Origin: a virus
IMG/VR virus record: IMGVR_UViG_3300033155_001112
Location: 1 to 31,250 of that record
DNA: 31,250 nt
Direction: 5' to 3' (one strand)
In this document: in pieces, positions 16,194 to 23,742 of the stretch
How positions within the stretch are numbered: position 1 is the first letter of the stretch
Layout of the letters: each line of letters begins with the position of its first letter
Translations under genes and position numbers: made by a program
Notes under the pieces: model-generated
Database searches by the model: none
What the model was told of the DNA's origin: nothing
Seen by the model: the letters and a program-made list of their open reading frames with translations, nothing else

Positions 16194-16375
16194 TTCCCAC
16201 CTCTAGCTTTTCTTTGCTCATTCAAAAGTTCTTTAATTGTTAATGGTTTTGCAACCTCTTCAACTTCTTTGACCACCACCTCTGGCTTTTTATTAACAAC
16301 TTCTTTGGCCAACGCTTTTGCTTTCACAGCAGGGGCAATCCCAGGCTTAGTTGGCACTTTTACTGTATCATTCAT
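16190..16375 (-). CDS. Small Lys/Val-rich protein, 61 aa
   Basis: Starts MNDTVKVPTKPGIAPAVKAK with AGGAG at a good distance. It is made of Lys, Val, Ala, Pro and Glu, with the stretch KEVVNKKPEVVVKEVEEVAK, and ends NEQRKARGGK. Low-complexity, probably unfolded alone or helical. Translationally coupled (ATGA) to the decoration-like protein. Its position among head genes suggests a virion accessory or assembly tail. No family known to me. Confidence 0.55.
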   Translation of the reverse strand: MNDTVKVPTKPGIAPAVKAKALAKEVVNKKPEVVVKEVEEVAKPLTIKELLNEQRKARGGK

Positions 16376-16413
16376 TATATACTCCTAATATTAAATTACA
16401 TCTTACCATAATA

Positions 16414-17499
16414 TCAACCCCTCTGTGGATTGGCGAAAATCTTCTTTCTGTTAAAGCCACTTGGGAAAGAAGCGAAATAAAACCCCATTTCTTTATATGT
16501 TTTTCCAACATATTTACTAAAGCATGAAAACCAACCACCTGATTGCGAATATGAACTCATAGTAAATGTTTTATTATTATTCTTCAAGCAAGCATTTATG
16601 ATTCTAGTTGGCGTACAGCCCAAGGCACTCGCTGCATCCATACTAGAATAAAAACAACCTAATGGAGTTATATATATGCCTTTTGATTTTGCCAAAGATG
16701 CTTGGAATACATAATCGCTAGTTTGTTTTCTTTTACCTGTTAATTTTTCTGACATTCTTTTCATCCCGAGATTATTTTCTTTTGTCCTACCCCTCATCGC
16801 CTCAGAGTGTTTTCTAACTCGCTCACAGTTGTGCTTATTATCACCTTTTCTTTTTTCAGCTAGCCTTGCAATGGAGGCATCATTTTCTTTAGTTCTTCCT
16901 TTTAATGGACTAGCATTGCTCCATTTAACTCCTGCTGTAAGCCCACAGTGAATGTCTTTATCAAATTCGCCATTTTTTAAGCGCACTATTTCCTCTGTGC
17001 CCTTTATTCTGCAAATAATAATCCCAATTTTGCTTTTTGATATTCTTTCTTTAGTCTCCATAGAGCGAATTATTCCTTTGCTCATTCCACAATACATTCC
17101 TTTGCTAAACTCTTCCATTGTAATATAGCATGTTTTCCCTGTTATTCTGTGCTTGCAAGGAACCATCCCCTTTTTAGAAAGAGATGTTTTTAAATCTGAT
17201 GTAGGATTATTTTTTCTTTTTATTCCACCATACTGTATATTGTAACAGTTTGGATCATTAATTTCAGCATTGCCAATAAAGTTAGCCTCTGCTTGGTACA
17301 TTTCATTTCTTGAATCAAAAAATTGGATTATTTCTTTATTAAAATTATTAATCCCATATTTTTTAAATGCAGAATTAAGATATACTCCACTTCCCATATA
17401 TCCATCAAAAATATCATTAGTTGAATGAATGCCAATATAATATTTATTATCTATTACATTTGTAATTCTATATAAAATATGATATTTTTTACTATCCAT
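16414..17499 (-). CDS. GIY-YIG homing endonuclease, free-standing
   Basis: A site-specific nuclease that spreads its own gene. I start it at ATG 17499 (MDSKKYHILYRITNVIDNKY, GAGAC upstream), giving 361 residues; the frame stays open 33 codons further but those lie in a terminator hairpin. The nuclease domain spans about 1-95: YHILYRIT... for the GIY-like strand and YYIGIHST for YIG, followed by DGYMGSGVYL (family 'Y.GSG..L') and YQAEANFIG with the catalytic Glu. Residues 190-270 have two NUMOD3-like DNA-binding copies (LKGRTKENDASI, MRGRTKENNLGM). Near the end, GIYITPLGCFYSSMDAASAL is an intron-encoded nuclease repeat. It interrupts the head operon right after the capsid gene. Confidence 0.9.
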   Translation of the reverse strand: MDSKKYHILYRITNVIDNKYYIGIHSTNDIFDGYMGSGVYLNSAFKKYGINNFNKEIIQFFDSRNEMYQAEANFIGNAEINDPNCYNIQYGGIKRKNNPTSDLKTSLSKKGMVPCKHRITGKTCYITMEEFSKGMYCGMSKGIIRSMETKERISKSKIGIIICRIKGTEEIVRLKNGEFDKDIHCGLTAGVKWSNASPLKGRTKENDASIARLAEKRKGDNKHNCERVRKHSEAMRGRTKENNLGMKRMSEKLTGKRKQTSDYVFQASLAKSKGIYITPLGCFYSSMDAASALGCTPTRIINACLKNNNKTFTMSSYSQSGGWFSCFSKYVGKTYKEMGFYFASFPSGFNRKKIFANPQRG

Positions 17500-17530
17500 A
17501 ATATTGTCTCTGTAAACAATTTCTGTATTA

Positions 17531-17589
17531 AAAAAACATAGACAGGGCAGTACAGAAACTGCCTTTTCAACCGCTAAGTTTAGTCTATG
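17531..17589 (-). terminator. Terminator after the major capsid gene
   Basis: On the reverse strand an inner hairpin GGCAGT-TTCTGT-ACTGCC (17546-17563) lies inside an outer stem CATAGAC/GTCTATG (17583-17589 with 17537-17543), followed by seven T. It would end or attenuate the abundant capsid mRNA before the homing endonuclease gene. The outer stem has an uneven interior loop, so strength is uncertain. Confidence 0.6.
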
Positions 17590-17629
17590 CTTTATCATTA
17601 TAGAGATTCCTATTTACTCTCTATTTGCC

Positions 17630-18682
17630 CTATCCATTTGACGTCAAAAATGCTATTCCAACATTCTTACGCTCATTGAATACACGACTCCAAGGAGCAG
17701 CGACAGCCAGTTCAGCATAAGTAGCAGTAATGCCAGCAAGACCAGCAGTAGCGAATGCGAAACCGAATGGATGTACGATTTCAGTGCCACGAGAGTGGAT
17801 AATATCTTGACCACCACCATTGCCAGTTCCAGCTTTACGTTCAATCTCAGAAGGAACTTCTGCATTACCTTGACCAAATGCAATTGTGCCAGCAGCAAAC
17901 AGGATAGTAGTATAAACAGAACCACTAGTTGTGCCAACACGAGGAGCCAAAGAATCATCAACGATTACGGCATACCCAAGATAAGTTGGGATACTAACTA
18001 CACCGTTAGAATCTGGAATGAAGTCAATCAAATTCAGCTTTTGCAGATTTGTATAGATGACAGAGTGCATTGCGATGGCAGACAGCTCAGGAGCATGGTC
18101 GCCCATTGTGGCAGCAGTATCAATAACTGCATCAGCGGAAATCCAATTTGAAGCATCTTGGCCAGTTGATGTCTCAAGGTGAATTGCGTTAACCATATCG
18201 CCAGAATTGTTGGCAATATTATCAAGCATCACGCCCTGCGCAGTATTAATCAGGCGCTTTTCGGTGTTTACAGCCCAATACTTACCAACACGAGCCATAA
18301 TGGCGCCAAGAGGATCTTGCAGACCCAATTCACGAGCCAGATCCATAGTAGACCAGGACTTGTGAAGGTGAGCAGAAGCGTAAATCTGCTTGCCATTTGT
18401 GATTGCAGCGGGAGTAGATTCATCCGCTGGATTATCATTCACATAATCTGGCTCATCATTGGTCAGGCCGTGGAAGAATGGGATATCACCAGTTGAACCT
18501 GGGCCAGAAGCCATAGCATTCAGGCGAGGGTCAGGCATCATAATGCCGGATTGTACAAAACGATTCAGCTCAATCGCCATTTCCTGAACGCCACCATTAA
18601 AAATGGTAGGATCATAAATATCATTCAGTGTAGCAGCAGCAGCTGATACTGTTGGGGTATATGTAGGAAGTGTTCCAAACAT
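17630..18682 (-). CDS. Major capsid protein
   Basis: A 350-residue protein starting MFGTLPTYTPTVSAAAATLN with GAGGA upstream. The N-terminal half shows the usual major-capsid features: IYDPTIFNGGVQEMAIELN, then DIPFFHGLTNDEPDY and HLHKSWSTMDLARELGLQDP. The segment DPLGAIMARVGKYWAVNTEK (about 128-147) is the long backbone helix of the HK97 fold in this coat family. GAPs and Gly-rich loops follow (GTGNGGGQDI). It is next to a scaffold-like gene upstream and a decoration-like gene downstream. Family (phage coat protein of the gp13-like group) is clear; no protease domain was seen in the neighbours. Confidence 0.88.
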   Translation of the reverse strand: MFGTLPTYTPTVSAAAATLNDIYDPTIFNGGVQEMAIELNRFVQSGIMMPDPRLNAMASGPGSTGDIPFFHGLTNDEPDYVNDNPADESTPAAITNGKQIYASAHLHKSWSTMDLARELGLQDPLGAIMARVGKYWAVNTEKRLINTAQGVMLDNIANNSGDMVNAIHLETSTGQDASNWISADAVIDTAATMGDHAPELSAIAMHSVIYTNLQKLNLIDFIPDSNGVVSIPTYLGYAVIVDDSLAPRVGTTSGSVYTTILFAAGTIAFGQGNAEVPSEIERKAGTGNGGGQDIIHSRGTEIVHPFGFAFATAGLAGITATYAELAVAAPWSRVFNERKNVGIAFLTSNG

Positions 18683-18741
18683 GATTATGTCCTCTAATTA
18701 GAGTTTTCAAATTGCAAAAGGACACAATCCTCTTACTTCAG

Positions 18742-18936
18742 TTATAAGCAATGCCTCGTCAAATAAGGAACTGCTCGGTTATCTTGATAAGGTCCACCCT
18801 CATCACCTCTTTTAGTTTCGACAGCAGATATGGTATGCTTTTTGCCATCCTTATCAACCAAAGTAACTATTTCACCGCTTTCTTCTGTATTCATCTGCCT
18901 TTGCAAGATATTGAAGAATACAGAAGAATGTGTCAT
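18742..18936 (-). CDS. Small protein between scaffold and capsid genes
   Basis: The frame gives MTHSSVFFNILQRQMNTEES from the ATG at 18936, four bases after the scaffold stop. A shorter start, MNTEESGEIVTLVDKDGKKH (18894), has AAGG just before it, though closely spaced. The shorter form is 50 residues, beta-like, with a GKKHTISAVETKRGDEGGPY centre. Such small ORFs occur before capsid genes in many phages. Real translation is likely, but the start is undecided. Confidence 0.45.
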   Translation of the reverse strand: MTHSSVFFNILQRQMNTEESGEIVTLVDKDGKKHTISAVETKRGDEGGPYQDNRAVPYLTRHCL

Positions 18937-18940
18937 TTTG

Positions 18941-19681
18941 CTATTTTGCCGCAGCAACCTTCATTCTTTCTGCTTTGGCAGGATCATTACGAATCATTTG
19001 TGATTGCAAGGTATAATTAATAGTATCCTTAGCGAATGGGTTAACTCCATCATCCGTACCAGGAGAACTTCCACCTTGAGCTCCACTTCCTTTTGAAGCT
19101 GGCCACAAATGAGATGCAGTATCTTTTAAAGAATCAACAAAAGAATCTGGGCTAGCGATTTTCTTGCCAATCTTACGAATATTACCGTCAGCATCACGAG
19201 ATTCAATACCGCCTTCTTCATTGATTGTAAACAAGTTACCAGCACGACTAATAACATCTTCAATCCCATCTGGAAGAACGCCAGCTTTTTCAGCAGCCTT
19301 ACGGAGTGCACCACCAATGCGCTCCTTATCATAACGAGTTTTTAATACGGTGTAGCTATTTTCTGAATCAGCCAGCTTAGTATTTACTTCACCAAACTGT
19401 AAATCAAAAGACTCTTGCTTCTTTTCAAGCTTTTGAGTAATAATCTCATTCATTTTTTCTGTTTGTTCTGCACCAAGATCATTCTCAGTCTTGAATGTCT
19501 CAAATTCTTCTTGTAATGTGCGCTTCTCAGTCTTAACTAGCTTTTCTTTTGCAACAGCCTCATTCATATGATTTTTCATGCGATCATTTTCCGCTATCAT
19601 GTCTGCCAAAGCAGCAGCATGTGTATCCTTCATAGCATTGAAGTTGGTTGTTAATTCATCAAACTGTTCTTGTAATTCCAT
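18941..19681 (-). CDS. Scaffold protein, coiled-coil
   Basis: A 246-residue protein starting MELQEQFDELTTNFNAMKDT. Residues 1-115 are one long charged coiled coil (AEQTEKMNEIITQKLEKKQE). The second half is soluble with Ser/Gly linkers (LWPASKGSGAQGGSSPGTDD) and a short helical end (LQSQMIRNDPAKAERMKVAA). A coiled coil, flexible linker and C-terminal helix just before the major capsid gene is the usual design of internal head scaffolds. No maturation-protease residues were seen. Ribosome-binding site is weak (GGTG). Confidence 0.75.
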   Translation of the reverse strand: MELQEQFDELTTNFNAMKDTHAAALADMIAENDRMKNHMNEAVAKEKLVKTEKRTLQEEFETFKTENDLGAEQTEKMNEIITQKLEKKQESFDLQFGEVNTKLADSENSYTVLKTRYDKERIGGALRKAAEKAGVLPDGIEDVISRAGNLFTINEEGGIESRDADGNIRKIGKKIASPDSFVDSLKDTASHLWPASKGSGAQGGSSPGTDDGVNPFAKDTINYTLQSQMIRNDPAKAERMKVAAAK

Positions 19682-19733
19682 GTTATTACACCGTAATATT
19701 TAAAGTTAGGTCACAAACCCATTGCCTGTGATT

Positions 19734-19766
19734 AAAAGGGCATTAATATAGCAAGGGGATTGCCCT
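19734..19766 (-). terminator. Weak hairpin with T-run between portal and scaffold genes
   Basis: In the 128-base gap 19682-19809 the reverse strand reads GGGCA, an 18-base loop, TGCCC, then TTTT. The stem is short, so attenuation rather than full termination is the most that can be inferred. The loop holds a TTGCTATATT (extended -10 like) box, so the gap may instead carry a promoter for the scaffold and capsid genes. Confidence 0.35.
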
Positions 19767-19809
19767 AATTTTCCCTGCAAAATAGAATAGGAGCGCATAA
19801 TATTATCCA

Positions 19810-21402
19810 TTATGACTTAATATTCTTATTCATAGTAGTAGAATCCGGTAAATCTTCACCAGTATCTAATTTTTTCTCTGTAATGCTAGTATTTGATCCT
19901 TCTTCAACTATTGGTTCGTATTTTTCGCCTGGTTGCGCTAGCCTTTTAAGCTCATCCTCTACTGTTTCTCCAGCTTGCAGCATTCCAGCTTTGCGGAAGT
20001 TCTCAAGAAGGGTACTTTGGCTAATTGCACCTGACTGCCATGATTGAAGCATCGCAATTGTCTCATTGGCAGTAAGAGCAAAGGTGTTGAATTCTTCATT
20101 TGCCTCAAAATCTACTTCTTCAATGTCTGCGCCAGTCCATTTTGCAGCAATTTCAAGAATCAAATTAATCCCTGAGCCAGTATTGCTTACAATTGACTTC
20201 AAAGAAGCAGTTGCAGCAGCCTGGCGCAATCTTAAAGCCTCTCCAGACTCAGATGTGCCGCGCTTGGCACCTAATATAGATGCACCAAGCTCCTGCGCGA
20301 TAGCAACATACTCTTGCATCTCATCTCTAATAGAAACAAATGCAGTAGTATCAGTTGTTGTATATCCTACTCGTCCTTGACTATCCGCTATGGTCACAAG
20401 TGTTCCAGGGCCAGTTACTGGTGGCGCATCATCCTTATCTACACCAGTCATGTACATTGTTGGGCCAGAAGACATCTTTTGGGCATATCCAAGCATTGCA
20501 GATAGCTCAACTCTTTTCAAATCACAACTAGCAATTGAATATAGAGGAATTGGATCAATTGTAACAGTATTATTCAAAGATCCAATAACTACTGCTGGGA
20601 TAAAATCAAGCTTTTTACCCATGTACTCTGGGACAGTAGTGTCATCTAAATACAAATCATTCTGATCAAATGTAGACTGTCTTGATTTGTATTTTTCTAC
20701 AGTATAAATGCCATTCTTGATATAATGATAGAACATTACCTGTATATTGCGCTTACTATCATCATCTTGAAGAGGATTAAAATCAGGATTCTTTTCAAAA
20801 TCAATAAATTTGAGATATACAATAGCGCGACTATCTATGCCAAGAGATTGATCTGCCCAATCAATAAGGCTTCCTGCTTTATATTGAACTACATGGAATT
20901 TTCCATCTTCAGATATATCAAGAAGAATTGGCACACGACCAGAAAGAGATACTTCAATCAATACATCTTTAAGAAATTGTGTTGCATCCTTGCCATCAGC
21001 AGTCATCCTCTTTTCAAGATAATTAATTGAAGATGGCAATTTGATAATTGGAGGATGTTGCAGGGCAAGAGAGATGGCAATAGATACAGTTTGTTGAGTC
21101 AAGAAAGACTCAAATGCTTCATTAACATAAGCCTTAGATGCAGAAGTCCAACCACTACCAACAGCCAGCTCTGTTGCTATTTGCCCAGTTGCATTGTTAA
21201 TCGCTTCATTAATTTTAACATCTTCAGCTTCCAAGCCAGCTGGTACAGGGAGATATTTATGGAACCTTTCTTTAAAAAGATTTTCATATGCTGTATATAC
21301 CAGCTCAATCTTAATAATATTTGATGCATAGTGAGGATGCCTGATAACTTTAACAGAGCTAACAGCTGGCTCAGGTGCTTTATTGGTTTGTACTAATTTC
21401 AT
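19810..21402 (-). CDS. Portal protein (DUF4055 type)
   Basis: A 530-residue protein starting MKLVQTNKAPEPAVSSVKVI; it forms the dodecameric DNA gate at one head vertex. The N-terminal part (residues 20-130: YTAYENLFKERFHKYLPVPA, FLTQQTVSIAISLALQHPPI) and the central domain with LLDISEDGKFHVVQYKAGSL match the portal group annotated as DUF4055. A helix-rich stretch at about 370-430 (YVAIAQELGASILGAKRGTS, ESGEALRLRQAAATASLKSI) corresponds to the stem and crown helices. The tail after 490 is acidic and disordered. It begins one base after the terminase nuclease ORF stops. Confidence 0.85.
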   Translation of the reverse strand: MKLVQTNKAPEPAVSSVKVIRHPHYASNIIKIELVYTAYENLFKERFHKYLPVPAGLEAEDVKINEAINNATGQIATELAVGSGWTSASKAYVNEAFESFLTQQTVSIAISLALQHPPIIKLPSSINYLEKRMTADGKDATQFLKDVLIEVSLSGRVPILLDISEDGKFHVVQYKAGSLIDWADQSLGIDSRAIVYLKFIDFEKNPDFNPLQDDDSKRNIQVMFYHYIKNGIYTVEKYKSRQSTFDQNDLYLDDTTVPEYMGKKLDFIPAVVIGSLNNTVTIDPIPLYSIASCDLKRVELSAMLGYAQKMSSGPTMYMTGVDKDDAPPVTGPGTLVTIADSQGRVGYTTTDTTAFVSIRDEMQEYVAIAQELGASILGAKRGTSESGEALRLRQAAATASLKSIVSNTGSGINLILEIAAKWTGADIEEVDFEANEEFNTFALTANETIAMLQSWQSGAISQSTLLENFRKAGMLQAGETVEDELKRLAQPGEKYEPIVEEGSNTSITEKKLDTGEDLPDSTTMNKNIKS

Positions 21403-21403
21403 A

Positions 21404-21949
21404 TTATTGAACCACTGATAGCTGTTTAGGTTTTAGTTCGCGCACAGGCATAATATAATTAACTAAATAGCCAAGTGCATCCATCATATGATCCAAGCCA
21501 GTAGTCTTATCTGGCTGTCCATTAGGCAACCAAATTTGCTGCTCAAGACATTCAGTTGTTTCAGGACATCTTTCTGTATCAATAAATAATTTCTTTTTGT
21601 TGAATGCATTATTTACTGATGCAACTCTATCCTTGATATATGGGTTTCTGTTTCTTGCTCTTATAACAAACTTTGCTTTCCGCAGTAAAGCAATGTCAGT
21701 AATTCCAGCATCTGCTGATCCACGCTTAATTCCAGTTGAGTCAGGATACGCTATAATTTTGTTATGAGGAAAATCAGCCCTAACTGCATTAATTAATTCA
21801 GGAGTATCAAGAAGATTATGATATTCTTTAAATACATAGATTTTTCCATCAATTAAAACTGATGCCAACCCTGCCATATGCTCAACATTGAAATCAACCC
21901 CTAAGTGAATAACAAAGTTGTTTTGAGTAAGGTAGTCGAGTAAATCCAT
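21404..21949 (-). CDS. Terminase large subunit, nuclease part
   Basis: The C-terminal RNase H-like nuclease of the packaging motor as a separate 181-residue ORF starting MDLLDYLTQNNFVIHLGVDF. The first catalytic Asp is in H-L-G-V-D-F-N-V, the second in I-A-Y-P-D-S-T-G (about 68), and a late Asp in L-D-H-M-M-D-A-L-G-Y. This is the complete acidic set expected. It is in the same frame as the ATPase part and starts immediately after its TAA (TAAATG). Only weak Shine-Dalgarno sequence is visible, so it is made by reinitiation, by readthrough of the stop, or as a truly separate subunit. Confidence 0.88.
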   Translation of the reverse strand: MDLLDYLTQNNFVIHLGVDFNVEHMAGLASVLIDGKIYVFKEYHNLLDTPELINAVRADFPHNKIIAYPDSTGIKRGSADAGITDIALLRKAKFVIRARNRNPYIKDRVASVNNAFNKKKLFIDTERCPETTECLEQQIWLPNGQPDKTTGLDHMMDALGYLVNYIMPVRELKPKQLSVVQ

Positions 21950-22825
21950 TTAACCAATACTCGCAATTGATGCATCTGCATCCATGATAACAAAATCAGC
22001 ATCAAAATGATGCTCTGTGCGTCCAAAGCAGTGGTATACAGCTCCACCAGTCAAGTTAACAAAGTCTCCATTGAGATAGGCTTCAATGAGCTGAGGTGGA
22101 TAAGATGCTCTGAGATTGGCTATATATGATTTTTTAAGATAGGGATTTGACTCTGTGGAAGCCTTTACCATAGCATATCCAGGAAGATCTTGTTTTTTCC
22201 ACTGATGATAGGTAAATTGGAATCCTTCTGGAGTAGTGAATACACCACACTTGTTTATGCATTCCATTGAATCAGGATCATATTCTATATTTTCTTCAAG
22301 AGTAACAAGCTCTTCATCTACCATTATAATGGCATCTTTTAAAAGAATAGTTCCAAGAGAAGGTTGCTGACGATTACGCGCTATGATCTTGTTCCATGCT
22401 TCTTCCGCTCTGATCTTAGGCATTGTATCCAGCTCATCAATAAAGCTGGCAAATACTTCATAGGCAATGATCCTCGCTGGATTATCCATTGACCTGCAAA
22501 TAATCTTTCCATGCCCAGCAATATCAAAGATGTAGTCTGATTTATTAAATTTCCACTTTAGTCCAAAGTGATCCAATAGCTCACCAATGCGGGGGACATT
22601 GTTAAGTTTAAGCAGGTCATAGGTTGGAGAATATACAGCAATATTGCACCATGGCATCTTAGTAATAGTCATTACTGCAATGTAGTGCATAATCTCTGAC
22701 TTGCCAGAACCAAATCCAGCCACAAAAGCCAGCGCCCACTCTAAAGTATTGAACCACAAGTTCCAATATCTGCCTTGTGGTGGAGTGGTCTCCCACTTAT
22801 GAACATTAGCGGGGGCTTTACTCAT
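21950..22825 (-). CDS. Terminase large subunit, ATPase part
   Basis: The packaging motor ATPase as a 291-residue ORF starting MSKAPANVHKWETTPPQGRY. Walker A is A-G-F-G-S-G-K-S (about residues 36-43); Walker B with catalytic Glu is V-F-A-S-F-I-D-E-L-D (about 124-133). The coupling motif region is near AEAWNKIIARNRQQPSL and the end of the ATPase domain has LIEAYLNGDFVNLTGGAVYH. The ORF ends SIASIG-stop, right in the linker before the nuclease domain. It overlaps terS by 8 bases. A complete terminase would be about 470 residues, so the two pieces together are normal in length. Confidence 0.9.
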   Translation of the reverse strand: MSKAPANVHKWETTPPQGRYWNLWFNTLEWALAFVAGFGSGKSEIMHYIAVMTITKMPWCNIAVYSPTYDLLKLNNVPRIGELLDHFGLKWKFNKSDYIFDIAGHGKIICRSMDNPARIIAYEVFASFIDELDTMPKIRAEEAWNKIIARNRQQPSLGTILLKDAIIMVDEELVTLEENIEYDPDSMECINKCGVFTTPEGFQFTYHQWKKQDLPGYAMVKASTESNPYLKKSYIANLRASYPPQLIEAYLNGDFVNLTGGAVYHCFGRTEHHFDADFVIMDADASIASIG

Positions 22826-23219
22826 GAGTATTAATAATCAACTCAACTTTAGAAGGCTTATCAGATGCCAGCTTAACGTCTTGCTTCCAGATTTCGTTTC
22901 CAAAACGTTGAAGATAAGCCAGTGAAGACTGCAAAGCACTATTGCCATTCATAGATTCAACTAACTTTAATACAGCATTGTGCTTCTGGTCGATTCTACC
23001 TCTAGCAAAGGTAACATCGAAGAAAAACTTATCATAGCTTGGTAAATCAGAATACACCAAGCCAAAGTAAGAAAGCAGCTCATCCTTCTCCAAGCCTTTG
23101 CTCATATCACGGATCATGTATTCATGTTCTGCAATAGTGAAGACTTGGAGGTCTTTTTGAATCCAATTGCGGGGCGCTGCTTTTGGTATCTTCTTTGGCA
23201 GTGTCGTCACATTTTCCAT
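22818..23219 (-). CDS. Terminase small subunit
   Basis: A 133-residue protein starting MENVTTLPKKIPKAAPRNWI; it recognises the packaging site and presents DNA to the large subunit. The central segment has the helix-turn-helix-like IRDMSKGLEKDELLSYFGLV and then SYDKFFFDVTFARGRIDQKH, followed by a long helix (LAYLQRFGNEIWKQDV) for oligomerisation and a beta end (KVELIINTHE), all typical of small terminases. It is first gene of the late block, with a promoter 50-80 bases upstream. Confidence 0.75.
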   Translation of the reverse strand: MENVTTLPKKIPKAAPRNWIQKDLQVFTIAEHEYMIRDMSKGLEKDELLSYFGLVYSDLPSYDKFFFDVTFARGRIDQKHNAVLKLVESMNGNSALQSSLAYLQRFGNEIWKQDVKLASDKPSKVELIINTHE

Positions 23220-23273
23220 ATTAAAATTCTACTGGTTTGGTGTCAGCTTTTATGCTTTCTAGCTCTGCTTTAA

Positions 23274-23302
23274 AGCATAGCATACCCAGAGGCAAATTGC
23301 AA
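23274..23302 (-). promoter_or_regulatory. Late-block promoter upstream of terS
   Basis: On the reverse strand TTGCAA, a 17-base spacer ending TGC, and TATGCT form a sigma70-type promoter with extended -10, about 55 bases before the terS ATG. It is correctly placed to drive the late genes. The -10 has two mismatches to consensus, so a helper factor is possible. Confidence 0.5.
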
Positions 23303-23702
23303 GCATTATATAAGGAATATCGCAAAATAATCTTTTTTGATTTCCGCTGTGCTTGCCATGTTGGTTAGTTTGCAGAATTGTTGTTTTATATTTCAGGGGA
23401 TTGGGTTTTGGGAAGTTGAGGTGGAGAAGAGGGGGGGGGGACCAGGTCAGATTGGTCGTTGACTAACAGTTCATCGAGACTGACCCCCGAAAAAAAATTC
23501 CGATACCGTACCGGGAGCATATAAAATGTACTTATACCCGTATAGTTGTTTTCTAGTCTGCCTAAATTTTAAGAACGAATATAGAACGAGGAAGGCGTAT
23601 AAGGGCGCGTATAAGGCGCAAAGGGAGAAAGCATAGAAGGGTGCAGGGGTGCAGGGTGCAGGGGCGCGGGGGTAGCATTTTGCGGATTATAGGCATAAAA
23701 AA
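23303..23702. other. Non-coding region next to terS
   Basis: A 400-base stretch with no convincing gene. It holds a run of ten G (23431-23440), a dyad TTATACCCGTATAG (about 23532-23545), two direct copies of GCGTATAAGG (23595-23604 and 23607-23616), and the (GGGTGCA)n stretch reported separately. CpG is common here, unlike the flanking late genes. Such a region beside the small terminase gene is a good candidate for a packaging or replication site, but nothing proves it. Confidence 0.5.
23639..23672 (+). repeat. G-rich (GGGTGCA)-type tandem repeat, G-quadruplex candidate
   Basis: About four copies of GGGTGCA or GGGGTGCA end in GGGGCGCGGGGG, giving five G-tracts of three or more with loops of three to four bases. 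That meets the usual rule for an intramolecular G-quadruplex on the forward strand. It lies 30 bases from a strong terminator. Confidence 0.65.
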
Positions 23703-23728
23703 ACCGGGGCAAGCGCCCCGGTCTTTTT
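23703..23728. terminator. Strong bidirectional terminator
   Basis: ACCGGGGC-AAGC-GCCCCGGT is a perfect 8-bp GC-rich stem. It is followed by CTTTTT on the forward strand and by TTTTTTT on the reverse strand. It ends the reverse-strand orphan gene whose stop is at 23743 and isolates the late promoter. Confidence 0.9.
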
Positions 23729-23742
23729 AAGCTAGAATCCTA

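Noticed and set aside
17500-17598. N-terminal extension of the homing endonuclease
   Set aside because: The 33 extra residues are encoded by a terminator hairpin and T-run. The ATG at 17499 has a proper site and starts just before the GIY-YIG domain.
21404-22825. Stop-codon reassignment as an explanation for the split terminase
   Set aside because: TAA, TAG and TGA all end other genes at the expected places, including the TAA of the major tail, portal and decoration region genes.
23222-23340. Short hydrophobic or acidic peptides upstream of terS (15-20 residues)
   Set aside because: No ribosome-binding site, overlapping several frames, and they lie in the promoter region.
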